A stretch of DNA of 50,307 bases from Desulfobacteraceae bacterium (lineage in GTDB: Bacteria > Desulfobacterota > Desulfobacteria > Desulfobacterales > Desulfosalsimonadaceae): NCBI GenBank assembly GCA_011390465.1, contig JAABSH010000026.1, forward strand, positions 1 to 50,307, read 5' to 3'. Positions 23,301 to 31,705 of this stretch are shown one piece after another. The notes beneath the pieces are model-generated. The model was not told where the DNA came from and made no database searches. It worked only from the letters and a program-made list of their open reading frames with translations. Every line of letters begins with the position of its first letter. Position 1 is the first letter of the stretch. Made by a program: the position numbers and the translations under genes.

Positions 23301-23836
23301 AAGACACCCAGATTCTTCTGGGCGGTCTTGAAGCCCGTGTGGAAGATTATGCCCGCTGTAAAATCGCCGCCGCGGTCCTGGCCCGGGCCATTGAAAAATA
23401 CCGCGAAAAAAACCAGTCCCCCATGCTTCAAAAAGCAAGCCGGTTTTTTTCCCACCTCACAGACGGATCTTTTGAAAGCATCCGCGCGGAATATGACGCG
23501 CTTGGGAATCCCGTGATCGCCGGCATCCGGGACAACGGCCGCGACATCGTGACGGTGGAGGGCATGAGCGACGGAACCGCGGACCAGCTTTATCTTTCCC
23601 TGCGGCTGGCGGCCTTAGACGATTATCTTGACAAAAACCCGGCCATGCCTTTTATCCTTGATGATATTCTGATTCAGTTTGATGATGACCGGGCCCGGGC
23701 CGCCCTTGAAACCCTGGCAGACCTGTCCGCAAAAACCCAGATCATTTTTTTCACCCACCATCGGCACCTGGTGGATCTGTCGCAAAAGCATATTGATTCT
23801 TCTGTTCTGTTCTGTCATCATCTTTCAACAAGGTAA
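20300..23836 (+). CDS. yhaN: SbcC/Rad50-like AAA ATPase (YhaN-like)
   Basis: 1178 residues. Walker A is YGPNEAGKSSALRAL near residue 33. Long coiled-coil-rich arms span about 170-1040. The C-terminal ABC-type half has GMSDGTADQLYLSLRLAAL near 1088, Walker B FILDDILIQFDDDRAR near 1117, and the H-loop FFTHH near 1153. This is the YhaN layout, with the conserved 'ALGLTAFGPFSG' start, rather than classical SbcC with a zinc hook; no Cys-x-x-Cys hook is apparent at the apex. It is translationally coupled to the nuclease gene. The product should form a heterotetrameric ATP-dependent nuclease. Confidence 0.9.
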   Translation: MKILALGLTAFGPFSGERLDLSSGCQGLHLIYGPNEAGKSSALRALHNALYGIPVRSPDNFRHAHNKLRITAAIQDGNGQTLSFVRRKGAKNTLRADDDKKVLEEARLRECLNHIDAPLFTTMFGISHDGLIQGGREIISGGGSLGQILFAAGAGIRGLRDLQAALSENAEELFKPSGKNPVINQLMARVKENRKNLKEIQLASTDWENHHKALTAAMKKKTSAEQDLKTAMAEKNRLERIRQSLPEISRRKKLIMDRQDYLSVVLLPENFSDLRRDAVSKFKIAEKEHSHATDAVGQLEQEIDAVTLSEALLSAADDIEQVFQELGGNKKAARDRIDLENRMDILRSEAAQILKTLRHDMDLEDAEKLRLTKKDILAIQGLGSRYERIITLIETTRDQLPGLAGESAVLDTQLAGLPAARNTASLELAMEAAAEFVSTEIQCQEELAELTLARNSLETELARQRFWSGTLEALTCLSLPAPETVDRFENELDTAATRLETHQAEISRQTAALEETEKKIQHLHLAFSVPTEADLAGAREKRDAIWGLISAAVGSPHDIEKITAQFFEQFPQEKQLLAGFETALSAADDIADRLRRESDRVATLAKLVSDKSDISLKKDHLALKKEKLAADHHRLTEKWQALWSPAGISATTPKEMRQWLHRTNDLVARFADVQKRTARLRATQEKIENRRAKLRAALKTLHESLPETRLSLGEMVKQAGKIIDAEKRLTEKHDAIVAEKSRKTALLSELNIRRHTNEADLEAWQQQWEKAVSPLGLGRDAAPAHASAFLEDLKNLFDKLKDADILKKRIAGIDRDAAAFAARVLELTKTAGPGTSPLSGRPPEQAAAEMMRLLKESRTAASQKQTLEKQLEKERLRQKRSLKEREDAAAVLKTLCEEAGCSDYQQLPAAENRSARRREIEAGIRDAESRLLKMSAGTDLNEFIRDCQTESPDAIPAKITTLTESIDALAQDISSLDQAIGSERTELAKMDGSARAAELAEDTQILLGGLEARVEDYARCKIAAAVLARAIEKYREKNQSPMLQKASRFFSHLTDGSFESIRAEYDALGNPVIAGIRDNGRDIVTVEGMSDGTADQLYLSLRLAALDDYLDKNPAMPFILDDILIQFDDDRARAALETLADLSAKTQIIFFTHHRHLVDLSQKHIDSSVLFCHHLSTR

Positions 23837-23886
23837 ACGCGTTTTCAACAATTTATTCCTGTTCAAAAAAAAGGAAAAACCGCAAA

Positions 23887-24837
23887 ATGACCGAAACCCT
23901 CAAACTCGGCATCAGCGCCTGTCTTCTGGGGCGTCGGGTGCGCTATAACGGCGGCCATACCCGGGACCCTTATTTCACCGATACCCTGGGCGCGTTTGTG
24001 GAATATGAAGCTGTGTGTCCGGAAGTGGAATGCGGCATGCCCGTTCCCAGAGAAACCCTGCGCCTGGTGGGGGGCCCGGAAAACCCCCGGCTCCTGACCA
24101 GCAAAACAAAAAAAGACATGACCCGCCAGATGACCACCTGGGCTGAAAAACGGTTGGAGGAACTTGCCCGGGAACACCTGTGCGGATTTATTTTTAAAAG
24201 CGGGTCCCCGTCTTCGGGCATGTCCGGCGTAAAAGTCTATACCGAATCCGGCATGCCGTCCAAACGCGGGGCCGGCATTTTTGCGGCCATGTTCATGAAA
24301 CGCTTTCCCCAGGTCCCGGTGGAAGATGACAACCGGCTGCACGACCCGGTGCTGCGGGAAAATTTTATTGAGCGGATTTTTGTGTACAAAAGATGGCAGG
24401 AGTTGGTGGCAAACCGCAAAACCCGGGGCGGGCTCGTGGATTTTCACACCCGGCACAAGCTGCTGATCATGGCCCGCAGCCCGGCCCATTACCGGGAAAT
24501 GGGCAAGCTGGTGGCGGACGCCAAGGCCCGTTCCGTGGACAGCCTTTATGACCAATATGCCGAACTTTTAACCGCGGCCCTGAGCCTTCGCGCCACAATT
24601 AAAAAAAATCTGAACGTGCTGATGCACATTATGGGATATTTTAAAAAAGACCTGTCCGCGGATGAAAAACAGGAACTGCTGGAACTCTTTGATCAGTTCA
24701 GACAGGGATATCTTCCGCTGGTTGTTCCCATTACCCTGCTCAATCATTATGTTAAAAAATACCATCAGCCCTACCTGGAAAACCAGGTCTACCTGAACCC
24801 GCATCCGGCGGAACTGGGCCTGCGCAATCATGCCTGA
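23887..24837 (+). CDS. DUF523-DUF1722 fusion protein, copy 2, with Cys-to-Ser change
   Basis: 316 residues, same length and domain order as the copy at 13022, and clearly paralogous. It keeps Cys12 (SACLLG), Cys44 and Cys49 (VCPEVECGM), but the SPSCG motif reads SPSSG, putting Ser at position 110. If the three-cysteine cluster of TudS-type DUF523 proteins applies, this copy would bind its cluster differently or not at all. The DUF1722 half (NVLMHIMGYFKKDL, ending HPHPAELGLRNHA) is intact. The TGA stop overlaps the photolyase ATG by 8 bases. The link between DUF1722 and photolyase is also seen in E. coli (ybgA-phr). A role in photolyase function or UV response is therefore plausible but unproven. 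Confidence 0.87.
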   Translation: MTETLKLGISACLLGRRVRYNGGHTRDPYFTDTLGAFVEYEAVCPEVECGMPVPRETLRLVGGPENPRLLTSKTKKDMTRQMTTWAEKRLEELAREHLCGFIFKSGSPSSGMSGVKVYTESGMPSKRGAGIFAAMFMKRFPQVPVEDDNRLHDPVLRENFIERIFVYKRWQELVANRKTRGGLVDFHTRHKLLIMARSPAHYREMGKLVADAKARSVDSLYDQYAELLTAALSLRATIKKNLNVLMHIMGYFKKDLSADEKQELLELFDQFRQGYLPLVVPITLLNHYVKKYHQPYLENQVYLNPHPAELGLRNHA

Positions 24838-26287
24838 TCCGAATTGCTCTGATACCACAGGCACGGATACCAAAGGCACGGATACAATGAACATTGACCC
24901 GGCCAGGATTCACAGCCTCACGGACCGGCCCGCCGGCAAACTGCCCGGCAACACAAGCGGCAACAAAAATTATGTAATTTACTGGATGCAGCAGTCCCAG
25001 CGCGCCCTTTGGAACCATGCCCTGGAATTTGCCGTATGCCGGGCCAACTTTCACGGCTGCCCGCTGATGGCGGTTTTCTGCCTCACAAACACCTTTCCGG
25101 AAGCCAACCTGCGGCATTACACCTTTATGGCGGAAGGGCTCTGCGAAACCGGCCGGGAGCTTGAAAAACGCGGCATCCGCTTTGTTCTGCGCGCGGGGAA
25201 TCCAGGGCAGATTGTTCCGGACCTGGCTGAACAAGCCAAGGAAATTATCTGCGACAGGGGTTACACCCGGGTGCAGCGGCAGTGGCAACAGCATGTGGCG
25301 GAAGGGGCAAGGTGTCCGGTTTTCTGCGTTGAAAGCGATGTGGTGGTGCCGGCGGAAACCGCCTCCCAAAAGGCGGAATACGCGGCCCGCACCATCCGCC
25401 CCAAAATCTTAGCGCATCTGGACCGGTTTGTCCGGCCGGTAGCGGAAATTCCGCTGGAAAATCCGGCAACAGACCTTGAAATGCGCGGCCTGGCGTTTTC
25501 AGATCCTCAAAAAATGTTGTCTTGCATCCAGGTTGACGGATCCGTATCACCGGTAACCCGGTTTTTCAAAGGCGGCACCCGGGAAGCCATTGGCCGGTTT
25601 GACGATTTTCTGGACAACCGGATTGCACGCTACATTCAAAACAGCAACCAGCCCCAGACCGACGACATCTCCCGCATGAGCCCCTATCTCCATTTCGGCC
25701 AGATCTCGCCGGTCTACCTGGCCTGGAAAGTACAAAACCGCAAAAACCTTGATCCGGAAATAAAAACCGCGTTTATTGAGGAACTGGTGGTGCGCAGGGA
25801 ACTGGCCGTGAATTTTGTCTGGTTTACCAAAAATTATGATGCATTTTCCTGCTTGCCGGACTGGGCAAAAAAAACATTGGCAGACCACGCCAAAGACCCG
25901 CGCAAATACCGCTACAGCATAGAGGCCCTGGATGCCGCCGCCACCCATGACATTTACTGGAACGCGGCCATGGATGAAATGAAATCGACCGGCTTCATGC
26001 ACAATTACATGCGCATGTACTGGGGCAAAAAAATTCTGGAATGGTCAAAAAGCCCGGAAACCGCTTTCAAAAACGCCATTGTCCTCAACAACAAATATTT
26101 TCTGGACGGCCGGGATCCCAATTCCTTTGCCGGCGTTGCCTGGATTTTCGGACTGCATGACCGGGCCTGGAAAGCGCGCGACATCTTCGGAAAAGTCCGG
26201 TACATGAACGCCGCAGGCCTCGAACGAAAATGCGATATCAAGGCCTATGTTGATAAAATCGAACAGATCAAAACCCAACAGGCCTGA
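24830..26287 (+). CDS. phr: Class II CPD photolyase
   Basis: 485 residues. Photolyase alpha/beta domain with YVIYWMQQSQRALWNHAL near residue 45, typical of class II enzymes. The FAD-binding helical domain includes ISRMSPYLHFGQISPVYLAW near 280, VRRELAVNFVWF near 322, MKSTGFMHNYMRMYWGKKIL near 384, and FGKVRYMNAAGLERKCDI near 455. It uses light to split cyclobutane pyrimidine dimers. The start at 24830 overlaps the previous stop. An alternative ATG at 24887 would begin at the usual class II N-terminus (MNIDPARIHSL). The extra 19 residues come from a 15-base tandem repeat (GTDT units), so either start is possible. Confidence 0.93.
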   Translation: MPDPNCSDTTGTDTKGTDTMNIDPARIHSLTDRPAGKLPGNTSGNKNYVIYWMQQSQRALWNHALEFAVCRANFHGCPLMAVFCLTNTFPEANLRHYTFMAEGLCETGRELEKRGIRFVLRAGNPGQIVPDLAEQAKEIICDRGYTRVQRQWQQHVAEGARCPVFCVESDVVVPAETASQKAEYAARTIRPKILAHLDRFVRPVAEIPLENPATDLEMRGLAFSDPQKMLSCIQVDGSVSPVTRFFKGGTREAIGRFDDFLDNRIARYIQNSNQPQTDDISRMSPYLHFGQISPVYLAWKVQNRKNLDPEIKTAFIEELVVRRELAVNFVWFTKNYDAFSCLPDWAKKTLADHAKDPRKYRYSIEALDAAATHDIYWNAAMDEMKSTGFMHNYMRMYWGKKILEWSKSPETAFKNAIVLNNKYFLDGRDPNSFAGVAWIFGLHDRAWKARDIFGKVRYMNAAGLERKCDIKAYVDKIEQIKTQQA

Positions 26288-26422
26288 ATGCCCCCTGTAT
26301 AATGGAATGATACTTGAAATGGCGGACCGGCTGTTTAAATGCCATCCCCGCCCTGAAGTTTGACACGCCCACCGAAACCGGCCTTGAGGCGAATCCATTT
26401 AATCTGAAAAATGAGGTGACAC

Positions 26423-26929
26423 ATGAACAGACTTTTTCCAATAGCCCGTAGAAGCAGGATGGGATGCATGATGGGATGCATAATAGGATGCATGATGATC
26501 ATGTCCTGCAGCGGGTCCCGGCCGGATAACCTGGGCATTTCAGGGGACAGGCTCGCTGATTGCCCGAAAAGCCCCAACTGCGTCAGCAGCCAGGCGACCG
26601 GAGAAAAACACGCCATCCCCCCGTTCACCTATGAAGGGAGCAAAGAAAACGCCTTCAGCCGCCTGAAAAATGCCGTGACCGCCCTTAACCGCACTCAAAT
26701 CGTGGAAGAACGCGCAAACTACCTTCGCGTTGAATGCACTTCCGCCATCTTGCGGTTTAAAGATGATCTGGAATTTTATTTTCCCGAAGAAAACATAATT
26801 CATGTGCGATCCGCTTCCCGGCTGGGATATTCCGATCTCGGCGTCAACCGCAAACGGGTGGAAAAATTGCGCCAGATGTTTCATCAGCAGTCGAGCCCCA
26901 TTGATAACCGTCCCAGTTCAGAATTTTAA
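26423..26929 (+). CDS. DUF1499 family lipoprotein
   Basis: 168 residues with a GAGGTGACAC site. The N-terminus is a lipoprotein signal with several candidate cysteines; the best lipobox is MIMSC at about residue 29. DUF1499 follows: LADCPKSPNCVSSQA near 45, then PPFTYEGSKENAFSRLKNAV, YLRVECTSAILRFKDDLEFY, and the conserved end VRSASRLGYSDLGVNRKRVEKLR. The family is of unknown function and usually membrane-anchored. The signal peptide is built from three 12-base direct repeats, which is unusual. The gene starts 136 bases after the photolyase stop and may share its transcript. Confidence 0.9.
   Translation: MNRLFPIARRSRMGCMMGCIIGCMMIMSCSGSRPDNLGISGDRLADCPKSPNCVSSQATGEKHAIPPFTYEGSKENAFSRLKNAVTALNRTQIVEERANYLRVECTSAILRFKDDLEFYFPEENIIHVRSASRLGYSDLGVNRKRVEKLRQMFHQQSSPIDNRPSSEF
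26461..26496 (+). repeat. Three tandem 12-bp units inside the lipoprotein signal peptide
   Basis: The units GGGATGCATGAT, GGGATGCATAAT and AGGATGCATGAT each encode Gly-Cys-Met/Ile-Met/Ile. Copy-number change would keep frame but alter the length of the hydrophobic segment and the number of possible lipid-attachment cysteines. Confidence 0.7.
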
Positions 26930-27114
26930 TGACCTGGGGGGGGACCGTTACTGAAGCCGCAAAAACAAAACCGGGATGGAACCGGAGATGAAACGCGCGA
27001 AAAGGACAATGAGGATCATTTTGAGAGGTGAACCAAAGACTCCTCTGTTATTCTCTCCCGCACTGATTCACCAACCGTTTTCCAAAAAATCAAAACAACC
27101 AGGGAGGCTGCCTA

Positions 27115-27366
27115 ATGCAACGACCATCCTTTTTTGTCATCCGGTTATGGCTGTTCGTTTTTATTATTACCGGTTTCATTGTCAGCGCCGGCGCGAACTT
27201 CGCCTGCGCAGCCTGTGACTATCAGCCGGATGAACCGGGCTGCGACTGCTTTGACGAGCCGGATAATGGTTTTTATCTACGTTCCGAAGTGAATGGCGAC
27301 AAGGCCATCGGCATGGCGGAAGTGATGTATATCTTGAGCACTATCGCGGAGGTTCATAAGCCTTAA
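27115..27366 (+). CDS. Small secreted protein with a single dockerin-like half-repeat
   Basis: 83 residues after a strong GGGAGG site. The signal peptide (about 1-32) has a hydrophobic core LWLFVFIITGFIVSAGA and likely cleavage near ANFACA-A. The mature part is about 50 residues with four cysteines in DYQPDEPGCDCFDEP and one EF-hand-like element, VNGDKAIGMAEVMYILSTIA. That element matches the second half of the dockerins in the neighbouring proteins (compare VNGDGRIGLSEALYVF). It starts an apparent two-gene operon with the C25 protease 23 bases downstream. It may be a stand-alone calcium-binding partner or a relic of a longer dockerin protein. An overlapping longer frame from 26976 is in another phase and is rejected. 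Confidence 0.7.
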   Translation: MQRPSFFVIRLWLFVFIITGFIVSAGANFACAACDYQPDEPGCDCFDEPDNGFYLRSEVNGDKAIGMAEVMYILSTIAEVHKP

Positions 27367-27389
27367 TTTTTATAACCAGGAGGAATGCC

Positions 27390-30300
27390 ATGCGATACCC
27401 GTTCAAAATCTTTTTCTTTTTTTCACTGGTTTTTTTCTTGCCGGGGATATGGTTTGCAGGCACCGCTTTTGCCGAAGATTTTCTGATATTAACCCCCTAC
27501 AATCCGGACAGCACCATTGACATCCAGACAAACACCCAATGGACGGATTATGCCGAAGACCTGGCGGAATACAAAGCCCATTATGGGTTAACCACCCGTG
27601 TCATGAGCCTTGATCAGGTGAACCGGGGATATGACGGCACGGACGAACCGGAGCGGGTCAAGCAGGCCATCTATTATCATGTCAAAAACCGGGGCACCCG
27701 CTATGTGATGCTGGTGGGGGATGCGGGCGTCTTTCCGGTTCGTTACACCTTTAACGGCTATACCGTAGAAGGGGACACCCACTGGCATCATGACGGCGAC
27801 CATGAATGGTATGCGTATGAAGGATACGGCTTTAAACCCAATGACGGGTATTATTCCAACTTATGGGATAATACGGACGCCGCAAAAACCTTTGATAACT
27901 GGAATGCGGATGGTGACGGTTTTTACGGGGAGATGTATTACAATAATTTTCACGGTGTGGACGGCAACACCATCCATCCGGATGTGGCCCTGGGACGGGT
28001 TCCCTGCCGGACACCGGCGGAGTTTTTCCGGTATATCACCAAAATCATGAAGTACGAGTACGCCAGTGCCCTGGAGATGAAGCGTGCATTGTTTATCGGT
28101 GGCAGTTTCAGTGACAGCCGCAGGGTTAAACGCGATATTGGCGGCACCCTGCCGGCGGATATCGATATCGCATACCTCCTTGGGGGAGGAAGCATGCCCT
28201 GGTCCCTGGATTTTGACGGAGATGTGACCGACGATGTGGAACCCCGTCCGACCATTATTGATTTTGTAAACGGTTTTGGGCCATCGCCGCAATTTATCAA
28301 TTATGCCGGACACGGTAATGCCGGAAGCTGGGGTGAGGCCGACTTCACCCGAGGGGATGCGGGAAGCCTTGTTAACAGCTATTTTCCGGCCATTGCTGTC
28401 GCTCCGGCCTCCTGTTCCACAGCCAAATTCGGGATCGGTCTGCGCTTTGACCACATCCCCGCCTCCTCAGACCCGGGTGGCACCAACCATGATTCCATGC
28501 CCGAAGCCCTGTTAACCGAAAACAGCAGCGGCGCGGTAATTTATATCGGGGGCGTAACATCCATGCAGCCCCCGGCCTTTTATATTGATCGCAAGTTCTT
28601 CGAGGCCATTGTGGACGGAGAAACCCGGGTGGGGGACGCATTCCGGTACGCCATTGAATCCTACATTAGCCATTATCATCTGGATACGGCCACTATGTCA
28701 GAATGGATACCCGTTGCTGACTGGCCGAATGCCGATGCCCGCGGCAAGTGGGACTGGTTTCCCACGGCCCGGTTTGATACAGTATACAAAACGCACTTGT
28801 TCGGAGACCCGTCTTTGTTGATTCAGGGGGTATCTGCCCCGGATCTGACCCCGCCCACCACCCACGCCAACATGGCCGAATGGGTAAACCGCATGGACCT
28901 GGATGCCGTCGGTGCCGGTGGATTTCATGAGCATTCCGTGGCCTTGATCGCCAGTGATCCGGAAACCGGAATTATGACAACCCGGTACAACTACCGGACC
29001 AGTGGCCGGCTCGGTGACTGGCGTGAGGGCGACCAATTTACCATGACGTTTCCCATCAACGGCACCATGGAAGGAGAAGAATACGAAGTCCGCTACTATT
29101 CGATTAATCGGGTGGGGCGCATCGAATCCGTGAACCATGAAACCATTGGATTTGATTTTACATCGCCCGTGTCTTTGCTCAGCATAGAAGGAACGGAGGA
29201 CCCCACTGCGGTGGACGGGGTGGTTTATACCGAAGTGGAGAAGGTGACCATCACGGCCGCGGATGTCCTGTCCGGCGTTAAGTGGATCCAGTATCGATTC
29301 CGTGACGGCGGACGCATTACTTCCGTCCTTGGGGATCATGCAACCATCGATTTCACCTGCACTCCGTTCTTGGGCGAAATGGATTTCCATTATCGGGCTG
29401 TGGATATAGCCGGTAATGTCGGCGCATGGCGCTCGGAAACCATCCGCCAGCGCACCTGTGATTTCCTTCCTCCGCAAATGGTTTTCGGGGATATTATGCG
29501 TCCATTGTTCCGGTTTCCGCCCCGATTTCAGGACGAACGCATAGATTTCGAATTCGATGTCGACCGGGCCGGTTTCACACCCGATATGCTGATGTATGAA
29601 TATTCGGGTCCAGTCACATCCCAGTATGATGCCCATGACTGGGTGCATATGGGCATTGCGTATGAAGATCCCAAAACCGGTGCCTGGCAGATGAGCTGGG
29701 ACACCGTCGGAACCGGCATACGAAACGGTTTTTTCTACGTCCGTTCCGTTGCTGAAGTGTTCACCATGAATCAGCTGTCCAATCCGGCCACCCGGCAACA
29801 AGGAAACCAGATCCCATCGGATCCTATGATGATATGGATCAACACGATTGATGAAAGCGAATATGCGTTTGACATCACCGCCAAGGCGGAAACACCAAAA
29901 CCCGGAGATGCAATCACTATCCAGGTGGGGTTTTCCGAAATCGTCGGCGACCTGACCGGCGTGCGTATGGGACTGGTGGTGGATGCGGACATGTTCAGCA
30001 ATCTTAAGGAAGGGGACCTGATCAAAGAACTCACCCATCTCAAATCCGGTCAGAATTGGAATAATGACTACTCTCTGACGATTGACGAGAATATCGACAA
30101 TCCGGATCAACTCCGGGTGGGTGCATACATCCAGGCCAATGAAATAGCCTTGCTCACGGCCAAATCCATCATGATCGATCTTGCGGCAAAAGACATCAAT
30201 GTCAGCGGCACGGTTGTTGATCCTTACGACAGACCGGTACCGGCAGATCTGATCTTGTCATGCAATGCCAAGCAACTGGAAACAACCGTAGACCCCAAAA

Positions 30301-31634
30301 CCGGTGCTTATCAGTTTAAAACGGTTCCGGCCGGGGCCTGCACATTGTCCGTCAAGAATTTGCCGGCAGGATACCGGCCCATCACGCCGGACCAGGGAAC
30401 AGCAACTTTTCAGGCAAGAGGCAAAGATGTTACCCGGCATTTTCTGTGCGCACCAAAGGACACCATCGCTCCCACCATCATCATCCTTTCCGGCTGGCAA
30501 ACCGTGGTCAAATCCGGTACGCTTCAGGGGCTGGCCTATGACACCCATTATGGCACCGGCATCGCTGATATCCACATCGCTGTGACGGATACAGCCACTG
30601 GTAAGTGGATGGATGCAGGCGGGACCTGGCAAAAAACCGAAATCTGGCTGACACCGGACCAGACCACCCCGATCGATACGTTTGTTGAGGGAACATCAAC
30701 AAAGAACTCTGGTGATCCGGCAGATGTGGAGCGGATCAGGACCATGCATCATCTGTTCGCTCCGGATACCACCGGACAGGTATGGACGTATGGGGTCCCG
30801 GCCGGTGCGGACCTGGATACGGGCCACAAGGTGATAAGGCTCCGGGCCAAAGACAATACCGGCAATCAATCGTCGGCTTCACTCCAAGACACCCTGATTC
30901 AGGCTGATTTCACGGGGGAACAACAAAAAGGGAAAGAATTGCGCGTTTCCTTTACAGATTTGTCCACCGGCCCGGTGAACCTGCGGCACTGGGATTTCGG
31001 AGACAATACCACAAGTTCCATAAACTCGCCGTCCCATGACTATCCCGCTTCCGGCAAATATGAAATTTCACTGATTGTTGAAGGGACCGACGCTGGTGAC
31101 GCAATCACCAGAATCTTCACAGTAACGGATCCGGATTCAGATGACGACGGACTGCTGGACATCGAGGAAGACATCAATCAAAACGGCAAGATGGACCCCG
31201 GTGAAACAGACCCGGAAAATGCGGATACGGATGACGACGGGGTTCAGGACGGCACAGAGCAGGGGCTGACAAGCAAGGACATCGGCCCGGGGACCGATCC
31301 CCAGATTTTCATACCGGATAACGATCCCGGCACCCGTACCGATCCCCTGAATCCGGATACGGACGGCGACGGTGTCAAAGACGGGGTTGAAGATGCCAAC
31401 GGCAACGGCCGGGTGGACAATGGGGAATCCTCGCCGTCCAGCGGCGATGTCAATGGCGACACCCGCGTGGAAATCACAGATGCGGTTCTGGCCCTTCAGA
31501 TTGATGCCGGTCTCGCGATTGCAGATACCGTGAACCTGTCCGCGGATGTCAATGGCGACGGCCGCATCGGGCTTTCGGAAGCGTTATATGTGTTTCGGGT
31601 GTCCGCCGGGATGGTCGTGCCGCAAAAAGAGTGA
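27390..31634 (+). CDS. Secreted gingipain-type (C25) cysteine protease with C-terminal dockerin
   Basis: 1414 residues; AGGAGG site; signal peptide 1-28 (cut near AFA-EDF). The peptidase C25 domain (about 29-475) has the catalytic His308 in INYAGHGNAGSWGE and Cys342 in VAPASCSTAKF. Two Ig-like domains of OmpL47 type span about 490-690 (GVKWIQYRFRDGG, DFHYRAVDIAGNVG). A beta-sandwich at about 828-935 (KPGDAITIQVGFSEIVGD) looks cohesin-like. A carboxypeptidase-regulatory-like domain follows (936-1025), then a PKD domain (about 1170-1250, HWDFGDNTTS). Calcium-binding TSP3-type repeats (about 1247-1347) lead to a two-repeat dockerin (GDVNGDTRVEITDAVLAL, ADVNGDGRIGLSEALYVF). No T9SS sorting domain is seen; the export route beyond Sec is unknown. 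The stop touches the HPt region. Confidence 0.88.
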   Translation: MRYPFKIFFFFSLVFFLPGIWFAGTAFAEDFLILTPYNPDSTIDIQTNTQWTDYAEDLAEYKAHYGLTTRVMSLDQVNRGYDGTDEPERVKQAIYYHVKNRGTRYVMLVGDAGVFPVRYTFNGYTVEGDTHWHHDGDHEWYAYEGYGFKPNDGYYSNLWDNTDAAKTFDNWNADGDGFYGEMYYNNFHGVDGNTIHPDVALGRVPCRTPAEFFRYITKIMKYEYASALEMKRALFIGGSFSDSRRVKRDIGGTLPADIDIAYLLGGGSMPWSLDFDGDVTDDVEPRPTIIDFVNGFGPSPQFINYAGHGNAGSWGEADFTRGDAGSLVNSYFPAIAVAPASCSTAKFGIGLRFDHIPASSDPGGTNHDSMPEALLTENSSGAVIYIGGVTSMQPPAFYIDRKFFEAIVDGETRVGDAFRYAIESYISHYHLDTATMSEWIPVADWPNADARGKWDWFPTARFDTVYKTHLFGDPSLLIQGVSAPDLTPPTTHANMAEWVNRMDLDAVGAGGFHEHSVALIASDPETGIMTTRYNYRTSGRLGDWREGDQFTMTFPINGTMEGEEYEVRYYSINRVGRIESVNHETIGFDFTSPVSLLSIEGTEDPTAVDGVVYTEVEKVTITAADVLSGVKWIQYRFRDGGRITSVLGDHATIDFTCTPFLGEMDFHYRAVDIAGNVGAWRSETIRQRTCDFLPPQMVFGDIMRPLFRFPPRFQDERIDFEFDVDRAGFTPDMLMYEYSGPVTSQYDAHDWVHMGIAYEDPKTGAWQMSWDTVGTGIRNGFFYVRSVAEVFTMNQLSNPATRQQGNQIPSDPMMIWINTIDESEYAFDITAKAETPKPGDAITIQVGFSEIVGDLTGVRMGLVVDADMFSNLKEGDLIKELTHLKSGQNWNNDYSLTIDENIDNPDQLRVGAYIQANEIALLTAKSIMIDLAAKDINVSGTVVDPYDRPVPADLILSCNAKQLETTVDPKTGAYQFKTVPAGACTLSVKNLPAGYRPITPDQGTATFQARGKDVTRHFLCAPKDTIAPTIIILSGWQTVVKSGTLQGLAYDTHYGTGIADIHIAVTDTATGKWMDAGGTWQKTEIWLTPDQTTPIDTFVEGTSTKNSGDPADVERIRTMHHLFAPDTTGQVWTYGVPAGADLDTGHKVIRLRAKDNTGNQSSASLQDTLIQADFTGEQQKGKELRVSFTDLSTGPVNLRHWDFGDNTTSSINSPSHDYPASGKYEISLIVEGTDAGDAITRIFTVTDPDSDDDGLLDIEEDINQNGKMDPGETDPENADTDDDGVQDGTEQGLTSKDIGPGTDPQIFIPDNDPGTRTDPLNPDTDGDGVKDGVEDANGNGRVDNGESSPSSGDVNGDTRVEITDAVLALQIDAGLAIADTVNLSADVNGDGRIGLSEALYVFRVSAGMVVPQKE

Positions 31635-31705
31635 TCGTGTATTTTGGCCATAAAAAAGCCGGGGAATTTCTTTTGTTCTCCCGCTATGCATCGGACGTGA
31701 AAAAA

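Noticed and set aside
26933-26946. Phase-variable poly-G tract
   Set aside because: The G run lies just after the DUF1499 stop, outside any coding frame or recognisable promoter.
26976-27218. 80-residue frame overlapping the small half-dockerin gene
   Set aside because: The frame from 27115 has a signal peptide, a strong GGGAGG site and a recognisable EF-hand-like repeat; the overlapping frame has none of these.
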